From NCBI GenBank assembly GCA_041752395.1, contig JBGSWN010000043.1:1-64000 (forward strand): a stretch of 64,000 nucleotides of DNA, in the 5' to 3' direction. Position numbers and translations under genes: made by a program. The DNA comes from UBA6168 sp041752395. Lineage in GTDB: Bacteria > Bacteroidota > Bacteroidia > Chitinophagales > Saprospiraceae. The notes under the pieces are model-generated. The model saw only the letters and a program-made list of their open reading frames with translations. It had not been told where the DNA came from and did not search any database. Shown here one piece after another: positions 33,342-43,000 of the stretch; positions within the stretch are counted from its first letter, which is position 1; every line of letters begins with the position of its first letter.

Positions 33342-36300
33342 ATGAAAAACAGGATAAATTTGATGTTATTGGCATTGGTTATTTTATCAAGCTGCCAAAA
33401 AACAAGTTTGAAAGATGCGCAGTTCAAGTTGTTGAAGAAATCAGAGACTGGTCTTGAATTTGAAAATACGCCCATTCAAAACAATGAATTCAACGTACTG
33501 AAATACATGTACTTCTTCAACGGCGGCGGCGTGGCGGCGGGCGATTTCAATAACGATGGGCTGATTGACCTCTATTTTACCAGCAATCAAAAGCAGAACA
33601 AACTGTTCTTGAATCAAGGAAAATTCAAGTTCAAGGATGTGACAGATGCAGCTGGTTTGACCGAAAATTTTGGTAACCCAAAATGGCATACTGGGGCCTC
33701 CGTCGTGGACATCAACAACGATGGAATGCTTGATATTTACGTGAATGGGGTAGGGGAATACCAAAATGTAAAGGGGCAAAACCAACTTTGGATTTGTCAA
33801 AAAATTGAAAATGGAATTCCTGTTTATGAAGATATGGCAATACGCTTCGGCCTTGATTTTCAGGTATTTGGAACGCAGGCTGCCTTTTTTGACTACGACC
33901 TAGATGGTGACCTTGACATGTACCAACTCAATCACTCCCTTCATCAAAACGGTACTTTCGGCCAACGTCGGCAGTTTGTAGGAGAGCAACATCCCCTTGC
34001 AGGCGACAAGTTGATGCGAAACGATGGCGATAAATTCACGGAAGCCACTTTGGAAGCTGGTATCAACAGTACTGTCATCGGTTATGGCTTGGGTATCGTC
34101 ACGGGAGATGTGAACAACGATGGATGGCCTGATATTTACATCGGCAATGATTTCCATGAGAATGATTACCTCTACATTAACCAACACGACGGAACTTTCA
34201 AGGAAATGCTGCCGGAATCCATGCAGCATACCAGCCGCTTTTCGATGGGCGTAGATATTGGCGACGTCAACAATGATGGCTGGGGTGACGTCGTCTCCCT
34301 TGACATGCAGCCCGAAGACCCTGTCATACTTCGTAGCTCGCTTGGAGAGGATGGGTTTTCCACTTTTCAGTTCAAATTGGGCTATGGTTACAACGAGCAA
34401 TTTGCGCACAACGCTTTGCAATTAAACCTTGGTTTGCAAAAAGAAACCAACATAACTGCACTTGAAATTGGTTGTCCAAAATTTTCAGAAATCGCTGATT
34501 TTGCTGGCGTTTCAGCGACGGATTGGTCATGGTCTTCGCTATTTTTTGACTTTGACGATGATGGGGCTAAGGACCTGTTTATCAGCAATGGAATTCCTAG
34601 GCGCATGAACGATATTGATTACGCCAATTTCATGTCGAGTGATGAGAAAAACGAAAAATGGGAATACGTGGACAGTCTCGATTCTCCTGACTTGAAGGTG
34701 GTGGAGCGGATGCCAAAAATCAAGTTGCCAAACAAGTTTTTTAGGAACAAGACGATTGGAGGTGGTGTCAAATTTGAGGATATAGCTTCGCAAATTGGCG
34801 AGAGTCAACCCAGCTACTCCAACGGCTCCATCTACGCCGACCTCGACAACGATGGCGACCTTGACATCGTGACCAACAATATTGAGGATGAGCCATTTGT
34901 CTATCAAAACTTAACCATCGAGAATAAGTTGCCAAACCATAACTATTTGAATATCAAGCTGAAAGGGCCGGATAAGAACATCAATGGGATTGGCGCAAGA
35001 GCGGTAGTTTTTAAGAAAAATGACGAAAAAATCTCCTATGAAAACTATCCAGTTCGAGGCTATCAATCCAGCATGACTGGGCCTTTGCACCTTGGAATCG
35101 GCGACAGTTCAACAGTAGATTCCATATTATTGATTTGGCCAGACCGGACTTATCAGCAGCTTAAGCCAATAAAATTCAACACTACACTTGATGTGGCATG
35201 GAAACCGGGCTTGCCAACTTTTGACTTTAAAATTTTGTCCGAAAAAGCTGCTTCACCTTTCCAGTTTTCTGATGCAACGGCAGCGCTTGGCTTGAATTTT
35301 AAGCATAAGGAAAACCCTTTCGTTGAGTTCAACCGGGAGGGGCTAATTCCGCAGATGGTTTCTGCCGAAGGCCCAGCTTTGGCGATAGGTGACGCCAATG
35401 GCGATGGACTAGAGGATGTGTTTTTTGGCTCCGCCAAACGGGAACGAAGTGCGCTGTACCTGCAAACCCCAGAAGGAAAATTCATCTTAAAAACTCCAAC
35501 TGCCATCCTTGCAGATAGCATTTTCGAAGATGTCGATGCCAGTTTTGCCGACATGGACAATGACGGTGACCAAGATTTGGTAGTTGCCGCAGGCGGCAAT
35601 GAATACCGTGGCAAAGACGAAGCCATGATGCAGCGCTGGTATAAAAATGATGGAAAAGGAAATTTTCAACGCATTGATTTTCAAGATATTTACATGACTG
35701 CTGCCTGTGCAACAGTTGGTGATTTTAACAAGGATGGCTTGCCGGATGTGTTCCTTGGGGCAAGGGCTTTGCCTTGGAATTATGGTTTGACACCAACTTC
35801 TGCTTTGCTCCTCAACAAAGGAAACGGTCAATTTGAAAACGTGACGGAGCAGATTGCGCCCGGTCTAGCCGAAGTCGGATTGGTGAAAAATGGAACTTGG
35901 GCAGACTTAGACAAAAACGGCTTTCCTGACTTGGTTTTAGCGATGGAGTGGGGGTCTATCACTGTTTTTTATAATGATGGTAAGTCGCTCACCAAATCCG
36001 AAATCCAGAATCCAAAATCCGAAATTGCGACCGGTTGGTGGAACTTTGCCCTTCCCTACGATTTTGATGGCGACGGCGACATGGACATACTGGCTGGGAA
36101 CACAGGGTTGAACGGTCGTTTCCATCCAACCGAAAAGCAGCCTGTTCGCATGTACGTGGCTGATTTCGACAAAAACGAGCAGGTAGAGCAGTTGCTCACC
36201 TTTTGGTTGGGCGGCAAGGAAACGCCCTTTGCCACCCATGCCGAGTTCATCAAGCAGCTACCAGGGTTGAAAAAGAAATTCCTGTATGCCAAAGACTTTG

Positions 36301-36752
36301 CAAAGGCCAGTGCTGCCGACTTGGTTGGGGCCGACCAGCTATCAAAAGCGGTGAAACTGGAGGCCAACGAATTTGCCAGCATGTATTTTGAGAACTTGGG
36401 CGCAGGCAAGTTCGAGGCACATCCACTTCCAGACGAACTCCAATTTTCCACGCTTAACACGGCCCAGCTTGCCGACCTAGATGGTGATGGCCGGATGGAG
36501 GTACTGCTCGGTGGCAATTTCTTTGAATGCAACATCGAAATGGGCCGCTACGATGCCAATTATGGGAATGTTCTTTCTTTTTCAAAGGATGGAAAAATGA
36601 CTGCCTCAACTTTAGGCAACCAAAAATTAGATGGCGAGGTGCGGCGCATCCGACAGTTAAAAATAGCTGGCAAGGAGTATTTTGTTTTTGCAAGAAATAA
36701 TGCCACAGCTGTAACATTGGAAGCTGCAAAAGCGATGAAGCCAGTTCAATGA
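33342..36752 (+). CDS. Very large FG-GAP/VCBS-repeat lipoprotein with ASPIC/UnbV domain (copy 2)
   Basis: This 1,136-residue paralog of the gene at 28629 has a lipoprotein signal MKNRINLMLLALVILSSC (Cys18). About thirteen calcium-loop motifs are seen (DFNNDGLIDLY, DVNNDGWPDIY, DLDNDGDLDIV, DANGDGLEDVF, DMDNDGDQDLV, DFDGDGDMDIL). The central ASPIC/UnbV domain has INGIGARAVVFKKNDEKISY, YPVRGYQSSMTGPLHLGIGD and LLIWPDRTYQQL. The shared order of domains shows gene duplication around the YWTD gene. An in-frame array of 7-base units at 35994-36028 encodes KSEIQNPKSEIA, which is absent from the other copy. It ends at a bidirectional terminator. Confidence 0.92.
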   Translation: MKNRINLMLLALVILSSCQKTSLKDAQFKLLKKSETGLEFENTPIQNNEFNVLKYMYFFNGGGVAAGDFNNDGLIDLYFTSNQKQNKLFLNQGKFKFKDVTDAAGLTENFGNPKWHTGASVVDINNDGMLDIYVNGVGEYQNVKGQNQLWICQKIENGIPVYEDMAIRFGLDFQVFGTQAAFFDYDLDGDLDMYQLNHSLHQNGTFGQRRQFVGEQHPLAGDKLMRNDGDKFTEATLEAGINSTVIGYGLGIVTGDVNNDGWPDIYIGNDFHENDYLYINQHDGTFKEMLPESMQHTSRFSMGVDIGDVNNDGWGDVVSLDMQPEDPVILRSSLGEDGFSTFQFKLGYGYNEQFAHNALQLNLGLQKETNITALEIGCPKFSEIADFAGVSATDWSWSSLFFDFDDDGAKDLFISNGIPRRMNDIDYANFMSSDEKNEKWEYVDSLDSPDLKVVERMPKIKLPNKFFRNKTIGGGVKFEDIASQIGESQPSYSNGSIYADLDNDGDLDIVTNNIEDEPFVYQNLTIENKLPNHNYLNIKLKGPDKNINGIGARAVVFKKNDEKISYENYPVRGYQSSMTGPLHLGIGDSSTVDSILLIWPDRTYQQLKPIKFNTTLDVAWKPGLPTFDFKILSEKAASPFQFSDATAALGLNFKHKENPFVEFNREGLIPQMVSAEGPALAIGDANGDGLEDVFFGSAKRERSALYLQTPEGKFILKTPTAILADSIFEDVDASFADMDNDGDQDLVVAAGGNEYRGKDEAMMQRWYKNDGKGNFQRIDFQDIYMTAACATVGDFNKDGLPDVFLGARALPWNYGLTPTSALLLNKGNGQFENVTEQIAPGLAEVGLVKNGTWADLDKNGFPDLVLAMEWGSITVFYNDGKSLTKSEIQNPKSEIATGWWNFALPYDFDGDGDMDILAGNTGLNGRFHPTEKQPVRMYVADFDKNEQVEQLLTFWLGGKETPFATHAEFIKQLPGLKKKFLYAKDFAKASAADLVGADQLSKAVKLEANEFASMYFENLGAGKFEAHPLPDELQFSTLNTAQLADLDGDGRMEVLLGGNFFECNIEMGRYDANYGNVLSFSKDGKMTASTLGNQKLDGEVRRIRQLKIAGKEYFVFARNNATAVTLEAAKAMKPVQ
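35994..36028. repeat. In-frame 7-mer array inside a coding sequence
   Basis: AAATCCG, AAATCCA, GAATCCA and AAATCCG are consecutive, followed by the partial unit AAATTGC. They encode the low-complexity loop KSEIQNPKSEI of the second UnbV lipoprotein. The paralog has different sequence at this point (LHKSNLTSYSG). No inverted second arm was found nearby. The unit period equals that of the hairpin at 6667-6763. Confidence 0.65.
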
Positions 36753-36770
36753 TTTGGCTGACTCCAACAA

Positions 36771-36798
36771 AAAAGCCCAACTAAACGGTTGGGCTTTT
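36771..36798. terminator. Bidirectional terminator between converging genes
   Basis: The 11-bp stem AAAAGCCCAAC/GTTGGGCTTTT with loop TAAACG has a T-run on both strands. It would end transcription of the second UnbV gene and, from the other side, of the BatD-like and lptB genes. Confidence 0.9.
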
Positions 36799-36812
36799 TT
36801 GTTTTGCCACTT

Positions 36813-37394
36813 TCAAATCCTTGTAGTCTTTCGCTTCTTTTTTGGCTTCTCGACTGGAACTTGTTCTTCCGGCAAAGCCTGCCTCCTTTCTGGCATTTCT
36901 TTAAACTCGGGGAACGTAAAATCTATATCAAATGGATTCCCAAAATTGAACTGAAAACTGTCCGAATTGCTACCTGCTGGTGCTTGTTTTATCCCGTCTG
37001 GATTTGGAACAACCACGACTTCTAACGGGCTGGTTTCCAGCACTTTATCAGCTGCTTGTACACTGGCAGGTAGTATGTAAAACAAGCCAGTTTCTTTTGG
37101 TTCCACAAAGTAGGTGATAGTCATTTTTCTAGAAATATCACCGTTTACAATATTCATGGAAGTGCTAAAATTCGGGCCACTAATTACCTTGAAATGCTGG
37201 CTGAAATCTGGCGCTTCGAAGTTCTGGCCATCGGCGTTTTCAAGGGTGAATTTCACCTCAAAATAATTGTCCATCAAGATGGAATCTGTGCTGACCGTGA
37301 CTGTGAAATTGATTGGTTTGTCCTGTGAAAATGCAGAGGCAAAACAGGAGAAAATGAAGATTGATAAGAAAATCGCTTTTTTCATAATTTTCAT
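36813..37394 (-). CDS. Short BatD-like secreted protein
   Basis: This 193-residue protein has the signal peptide MKKAIFLSIFIFSCFASAFSQ (the Met at residue 4 is also a possible start). The mature part matches the first domain of BatD (oxygen-tolerance protein): INFTVTVSTDSILMDNYFEV, NFEAPDFSQHFKVISGPNFS, ISRKMTITYFVEPKETGLFY and VLETSPLEVVVVPN. Full BatD proteins are usually over 500 residues with a membrane anchor; this one stops after one domain plus a linker and ends in a very basic tail (VEKPKKKRKTTRI). No BatA/BatB neighbours exist here. It is probably periplasmic; the function is not known. It lies downstream of lptB on the same strand. Confidence 0.7.
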   Translation of the reverse strand: MKIMKKAIFLSIFIFSCFASAFSQDKPINFTVTVSTDSILMDNYFEVKFTLENADGQNFEAPDFSQHFKVISGPNFSTSMNIVNGDISRKMTITYFVEPKETGLFYILPASVQAADKVLETSPLEVVVVPNPDGIKQAPAGSNSDSFQFNFGNPFDIDFTFPEFKEMPERRQALPEEQVPVEKPKKKRKTTRI

Positions 37395-37478
37395 TTTTGT
37401 CAGTGAAACAAGGAATAGAGAATGTTATTCTTGAAAATTGGTTGTACGAGGTTTTTGAAAAATGGTATTTTACGGAAA

Positions 37479-38219
37479 TCAAGTAGCTACCGACTTCTTT
37501 TTCAGCTCAAAACTCATTCCAAGGTAGAGCCTTCTTACTTGTTCATCACTGGCCAATTCCTCGGCGGTTCCGTCTTTTAGAATTGACCCGTCGTACATCA
37601 AATAAGCCCGGTCAGTGATGGAAAGTGTTTCTTGTACATTGTGGTCGGTAATGAGTATCCCGATATTTCTGGCTTTCAATTTAAAAACGATTGCCTGAAT
37701 ATCTTCCACTGCGATTGGGTCAATGCCCGCAAAAGGTTCATCCAGGAGGATAAAACTTGGATTGCTGGCAAGGGCACGGGCTATCTCCGTCCGGCGGCGC
37801 TCCCCGCCAGAAAGGGTGTCGCCGTTGTTTTTTCGTACTTTTTCCAAGCCAAACTCATCCAGCAGAGACTCCAATTTGGTGGCCTGTTCTCCTTTCGTCA
37901 TCGGCATCATCTCCAGCACCGCTTTGATATTGTTTTCGACGCTCAATTTCCGAAAAACGGATGGCTCTTGTGGCAAATAGCCAATTCCCAAGCGCGCCCG
38001 TTTGTACATCGGCAGGGTGGTAATATTTTGGTCTTGGAGAAAAACATTGCCTTCGTTCGGCTTGATGAACCCAACAACCATGTAGAAGGTGGTCGTCTTG
38101 CCGGCACCATTCGGGCCAAGCAAGCCAACAATCTCGCCTTGATTGACATTGAGCGAGACTTTTTTTGCCACCGTCCGCTGGCCATAAGCCTTGACTAAAT
38201 TCTCTGTTCTTAAAATCAT
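37479..38219 (-). CDS. lptB: LPS export ABC transporter ATP-binding protein
   Basis: This 246-residue cytoplasmic ATPase powers lipopolysaccharide extraction from the inner membrane with LptFG. Walker A is GPNGAGKT (35-42), followed by the LptB-typical TTFYMVVGFIKPNEGNVFLQ, the Q-loop region YLPQEPSVFRKLSVENNI, the signature LSGGERRRTEIARAL, Walker B FILLDEPFAGIDPIAVEDIQ and the switch His in LITDHNVQETL. The order and wording of the motifs are diagnostic. LptC, LptA and LptF/G are not in the window. The gene is divergent from the act operon, sharing a 297-bp upstream region. Confidence 0.95.
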   Translation of the reverse strand: MILRTENLVKAYGQRTVAKKVSLNVNQGEIVGLLGPNGAGKTTTFYMVVGFIKPNEGNVFLQDQNITTLPMYKRARLGIGYLPQEPSVFRKLSVENNIKAVLEMMPMTKGEQATKLESLLDEFGLEKVRKNNGDTLSGGERRRTEIARALASNPSFILLDEPFAGIDPIAVEDIQAIVFKLKARNIGILITDHNVQETLSITDRAYLMYDGSILKDGTAEELASDEQVRRLYLGMSFELKKKSVAT

Positions 38220-38383
38220 GGTTCAAAGTTCCGAACTAAAACGCAAGTTGTTGGAAAAAAAATGACCTTTTGCTTTTTCCTAATGATTTGCTTTTCATCT
38301 TTGCGAAAATTGTGGAAAGCATGCTCAATTTATTCAAGAATCAAATTTACCTACACATTAATAGTAGGGGTGCGCAAAGAAAA

Positions 38384-38402
38384 ATTTAGAACGTATCTAA
38401 AT
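38384..38402. promoter_or_regulatory. 19-bp dyad upstream of the act operon
   Basis: ATTTAGA (38384-38390) and TCTAAAT (38396-38402) are perfect inverted copies around ACGTA. Its position 46 bp upstream of the candidate -7 element suggests a regulator site. The regulator is unknown. Confidence 0.5.
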
Positions 38403-38447
38403 AACTCAAGCATTTTTAAATTCCTGTTAAAAAAATAGTTCTCCTTA

Positions 38448-38476
38448 TATCTTTGCGGCAACTTAAAATTTTAAGT
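38448..38476 (+). promoter_or_regulatory. Candidate act promoter with adjacent 16-bp palindrome
   Basis: TATCTTTG (38448-38455) matches the phylum -7 TANNTTTG exactly; the -33 element is weak (CCTG about 21 bases upstream). A perfect 16-bp palindrome ACTTAAAATTTTAAGT (38461-38476) covers the expected transcription start. The actA ATG is 40 bases further on. Confidence 0.5.
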
Positions 38477-38516
38477 TCTGTTTTTGCCAAGATTAGAAGT
38501 ACACAACCTTGCGAAG

Positions 38517-39938
38517 ATGATATACAAACGACTGAATTACAGTATTTTAGTTCTACTTTTCACCTTTTCCCTTTCGGCCTTGTTCGCTCAAGACCAAGCT
38601 GCTGTTGAGGCAGGGAAAACCCTTTTCAAGAACAATTGTGCCTCCTGCCACAACAAAAACATGAAGGACAAGCTCACTGGGCCTGCCCTTGGTGGTGTTC
38701 AAGAGCGTTGGGGCGATGATGTGGCCTTGTACGGTTGGATTCGCAATTCTGGGGCGATGATTGCAAAAGGGCATCCGAGGGCAGTTCAAATTTATAACGA
38801 GTACAACAAAGTTGCGATGACCGCATTTCCAAGTCTTTCGGACGTGGACATTGCGAACATCTTGGGCTACATCAATTGCACAACTGCTGGAAATTGTCCA
38901 GGTGCTGCGCCAGTTGTTGCTGTTGACAGTGGAGGAACTACCCCAAAGGCAGAAGGCAACAACAGCCTACTATACGTCTTCTTGTTCCTCATCTTGGCGT
39001 TGCTGGCGGTTATCCTTTCAAGGATTATTTCCAACCTGAACCATATTTCAGCGGTAAAGGAATTTGGTGCTGAAGCTCCTGCCCGGAAAACACTGGCTGA
39101 AATCCTCACAAGTAAAGGAGTGGTTAGCTTCGCAATATTCGCTGTCATCCTGTTCGGCGGTTATTTCACAGTTCGGAATGCCATCAATTTGGGTCGCCAA
39201 CAGGGCTACCAACCCACCCAACCTATCAAATTCAGTCACGTCACCCACTCCGGTGTTCACAAAATTGACTGTAATTACTGCCATGATGGCGCTCGTCGAA
39301 GCAAGCACAGCGTCATTCCTGCTGCAAATACTTGCCTCAACTGCCACAAGGCCATCAAAGTTGGTTCGGCCTACGGCACAGCAGAATTGACAAAGATTTA
39401 TGCTTCCACCGGCTTCGACCCAAGGGGCGATACCCTCATCAAAAACTACGACCAGAAGACGGACAAAGAAATCGAGGCCATCTACAAAGGCTGGATTTCT
39501 GATAACTATATCAAGGAGAAAAACACGATGGACGCCGAGGGTGAGGCTTTGATTGCTTCGCAATGGGATGGTATCGTCGCCTCGTTGACAGACAAGAAAA
39601 CCGGTGATACCAAAATCCAAGGCCCGATTGAATGGACTCGGATTCACAACCTCGCTGACCACGTTTATTTCAATCATGCACAGCACGTAACAGTGGGCAA
39701 AGTTGCTTGCCAAAATTGTCACGGCAAAGTGGAAGAAATGGAAGAAGTGAAGCAATATGCCCCACTTTCCATGGGCTGGTGTATCAACTGTCACCGCCAA
39801 ACAGAGGTGAAATTTGCCGACAACAAATACTACGACAACTACTACGAGATGTACCACAAGCAAATTGAAAACAAAGAGCGAAGCAAGGTAACCGTAGAGG
39901 ATATTGGCGGAACGGAATGCCAAAAATGCCACTATTAA
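38517..39938 (+). CDS. actA: Alternative complex III subunit A, six-heme cytochrome c
   Basis: The ATG at 38517 starts the signal/anchor MIYKRLNYSILVLLFTFSLS and gives 473 residues; the frame extends upstream only through a TTG. Six CxxCH heme motifs are present: 41-45, 252-256, 273-277, 398-402, 422-426 and 468-472. The first lies in a separate mono-heme cytochrome c domain (about 25-125) joined by membrane helices (about 151-170 and 202-218) to the pentaheme part with its HVTHSGVHKIDCNYCHDGAR start. ActA carries electrons within the quinol:cytochrome c/oxidase oxidoreductase on the periplasmic side. It is the first gene of the act operon. The sixth heme is more than the five I recall for characterised ActA proteins. 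Confidence 0.93.
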   Translation: MIYKRLNYSILVLLFTFSLSALFAQDQAAVEAGKTLFKNNCASCHNKNMKDKLTGPALGGVQERWGDDVALYGWIRNSGAMIAKGHPRAVQIYNEYNKVAMTAFPSLSDVDIANILGYINCTTAGNCPGAAPVVAVDSGGTTPKAEGNNSLLYVFLFLILALLAVILSRIISNLNHISAVKEFGAEAPARKTLAEILTSKGVVSFAIFAVILFGGYFTVRNAINLGRQQGYQPTQPIKFSHVTHSGVHKIDCNYCHDGARRSKHSVIPAANTCLNCHKAIKVGSAYGTAELTKIYASTGFDPRGDTLIKNYDQKTDKEIEAIYKGWISDNYIKEKNTMDAEGEALIASQWDGIVASLTDKKTGDTKIQGPIEWTRIHNLADHVYFNHAQHVTVGKVACQNCHGKVEEMEEVKQYAPLSMGWCINCHRQTEVKFADNKYYDNYYEMYHKQIENKERSKVTVEDIGGTECQKCHY

Positions 39939-40029
39939 TTAGTGGCGATTTGAGGATGGCATTTGCAGTCAGCGTAAATCTTTGACAACAAACGCCGAAG
40001 CATTAGAATCTTAGAATTTTCAATAAAAG

Positions 40030-43000
40030 ATGAAAAATCAAAGCAATAATAAGGAAGTCTGGATTGGGGTAGAACACCTGGAACAAGACCCAATTTTCTT
40101 GGAATCCATCAATCGTGAGTTCAGCGACGCACCTGCATTGGCGCATGAAGCGGCCCTAGAATCCGGCACATCAAGGCGTGATTTCTTGAAATACCTTGGT
40201 TTCAGTGTTGGCGCAGCCACGATTGCAAGCTGCAATATTCCAGTGAAAAAGGCACTTCCATTCGTAGTCAAACCGGATGAAATTGTGCCTGGAGTAGCAA
40301 CCTACTATGCATCTTCGTATGTGAATGGTGGTGATTATTGCCCAGTTTTGGTGAAAACCAGAGAGGGTCGCCCAATTAAAGTAGAAGGCAACACAATGTC
40401 TTCCGTCACAAAAGGCGGTACAGACGCTCGTGTCCAAGCCAGTGTGCTAAGTCTTTATGACACTAACCGCTACCAGACTGCCATGAAAAACGATGGCGGT
40501 AAATGGGCAAAAATAGGCTGGGCCGACCTCGATAAAGAAGTGGGAGGAAAATTGGCGGCTGGTTCAGTAAAAGTTATCACCAATACCATCCTTAGCCCAA
40601 CAGCCAAAAAGGCTTTGGGCGAGTTTCTTGCAAAATATCCGGGTTCTTCTGTTGTGACTTACGATGCCGTTTCTTCTTCGGCACAGTTGCAAGCCAACGA
40701 AGCTTGTTACGGCAAAAAATCACTGCCAAATTACATGTTCGACAAAGCCGAGATGATTGTCAGCTTTGGAGCCGACTTCTTGGGCACATGGATCAGCCCA
40801 GTCGAATATGCCCGCCAATACGCTACCAACCGCCGCATTGACGAAGTCAGCAAAGCAAAAATGTCCCGTCACATTCAAGTGGAAAGTGGCATGACCCTGA
40901 CTGGTTCAAATGCTGACCACCGTATTTTGGTACGCCCTTCGGAAATGGGTGCTGCGATTGCTGCCTTGCACAATGCAGTTGCATCAAAAACTGGCGGTGC
41001 CACTGTTTCGTTACCAAAAGTGAACGATAAAGCAGCCGCAGCTTTAGCCAAAGTTGCTGCCCAATTGGTAGCCAACAAGGGCAAGTCACTGGTAGTTTGC
41101 GGAACAAACAATGTTGGTGAGCAGACTTTGGTGAACGCCATCAACAATATGCTTGACAGTTGGGGCAATACTATGACTTTCGCCAATGCTTCCAAGCAGC
41201 GCCAAGGTATTGATGCAGAAATACAAGGTTTGATTCGTGAAATGGGTGCTGGTTCTGTTGGTTCCGTCATCGTTTGGGGTGCAAACCCAGCATTTGACCT
41301 ACCTAACAGCGACGCTTTTGCGGAAGCATTTGCGAAGGTAAAAACCAAAATCTCGTTCAACGGTACACCGGATGAAACAACTGCACTTTGCGATTATATC
41401 GCACCATCCAACCATTGGCTCGAAAGCTGGGGTGATGCCGAGGCAAAAGAAGGCCATTTCAGTCTCATGCAGCCGACGATTGCGCCCATTTTCAAGACCC
41501 GCCAAGCTGAGGAAACACTGCTGCTTTGGTCTGGTAGCCAAAATTTCAACCCAGCTTCGGAGCAACCATATTACGAGTACCTGAATGCCAACTGGCAAGC
41601 GGATATGTTCACCCGTCAACGCACTTTTGCCACCTTCCAAGGTTTTTGGGATAGTGTATTGCACGATGGCGTTTTTGAAGTTCCTGTTGAGGCATTCACT
41701 GAATTCGGCTGGGATGGGGATGTACAAGCTGCCGCTGGTAAAATCACAAAACCAGGCGGTGACGAACTTGAAATTTCATTCTTCGAAACGGTAAACGTAG
41801 GCGGTGGACAATATGCCGACAACCCTTGGTTGCAGGAGTTGCCAGACCCAATCACCCGCTGTGTTTGGGGCAATTACCTCCAGATTCCGATCGAGTTTGA
41901 TGGTAATCGTCGTTTTGATGGGGTAGGGAAGTTCAAAGGTTTGAATAACAAGGAAGCCTACAAAGAGGCTGATATGGTAAAAATTACCGTGGGCGGCAAA
42001 GAGCAGACGGTTACCTGCGTGCGCCAATTTGGCCAAAAAACGGATGCTGTGAGCATGGCACTGGGCTATGGTCGCAAGGTTTCTGGTGCGGCAGGCCGCA
42101 ATATCGGTGTAAATGTTTACCCTTGGTTGAGCATTGATGCCAATGGAAACACACAGTATTTTGCTGGCATTGGCAATGTATCCGAGAAAGTGGGCACTGA
42201 TAAATACGCCAGCGTTCAGTACCATCATACAATGGGAGTTATTGGAAACGCAGAAGGTTACGAAGGCAAGGTGAATGTGGATGAAATCGCCTTAATGACG
42301 ATAGGAAAAGGTTTCCAAGGTTCTTTGGTTGAGCGTTCGGTTATCAACCGCACGAACCTCAGCGACTTAGGGAATTATTCCAAAGAGTTGGAAGAGAAAA
42401 GGGCTGAATTCGAGCATTTGAACTCCAAGTCCTTGTATCCCTACAATGAATTTGTTGCAGAAACATATAGCCAAGGCCACCATTGGGGTTTGCACATTGA
42501 TTTGAACTCCTGCACAGGCTGCGGAGCATGTCAGGTAGCTTGTATCGCTGAAAACAACGTTCCTGTCGTCGGTAAATACGAGGTTTATCGCCACCACGAA
42601 ATGACTTGGTTGCGCATTGACCGCTACTTCTACGGTGATTACGAAAATCCGAACGTGGTTTACCAGCCAATGATGTGTCAGCACTGCGACAACGCTCCAT
42701 GTGAGAACGTTTGCCCAGTTTCTGCGACAAACCATAGTTCTGAGGGCTTGAACCAAATGGCATACAACCGTTGCATTGGTACTCGCTACTGTGCAAACAA
42801 CTGCCCCTACAAAGTTCGTCGCTTCAACTGGATGGACTACACGACAGCAGACCTTTTCCCAGTGAACGAACACGGCCCAGAGCCATTCGTTCCTTACGAT
42901 GGCGAGGTGCCTTTCTACGCTGACAACCTCACCCGTATGGTGCTGAACCCAGACGTCACAGTTCGAGTACGTGGTGTGATGGAGAAGTGCAGCTTCTGTG

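Noticed and set aside
39048..39932. Minus-strand frame of 294 codons opposite actA
   Set aside because: It is antisense to the multiheme protein, which has six heme motifs in the sense frame. The antisense product has no recognisable domain.
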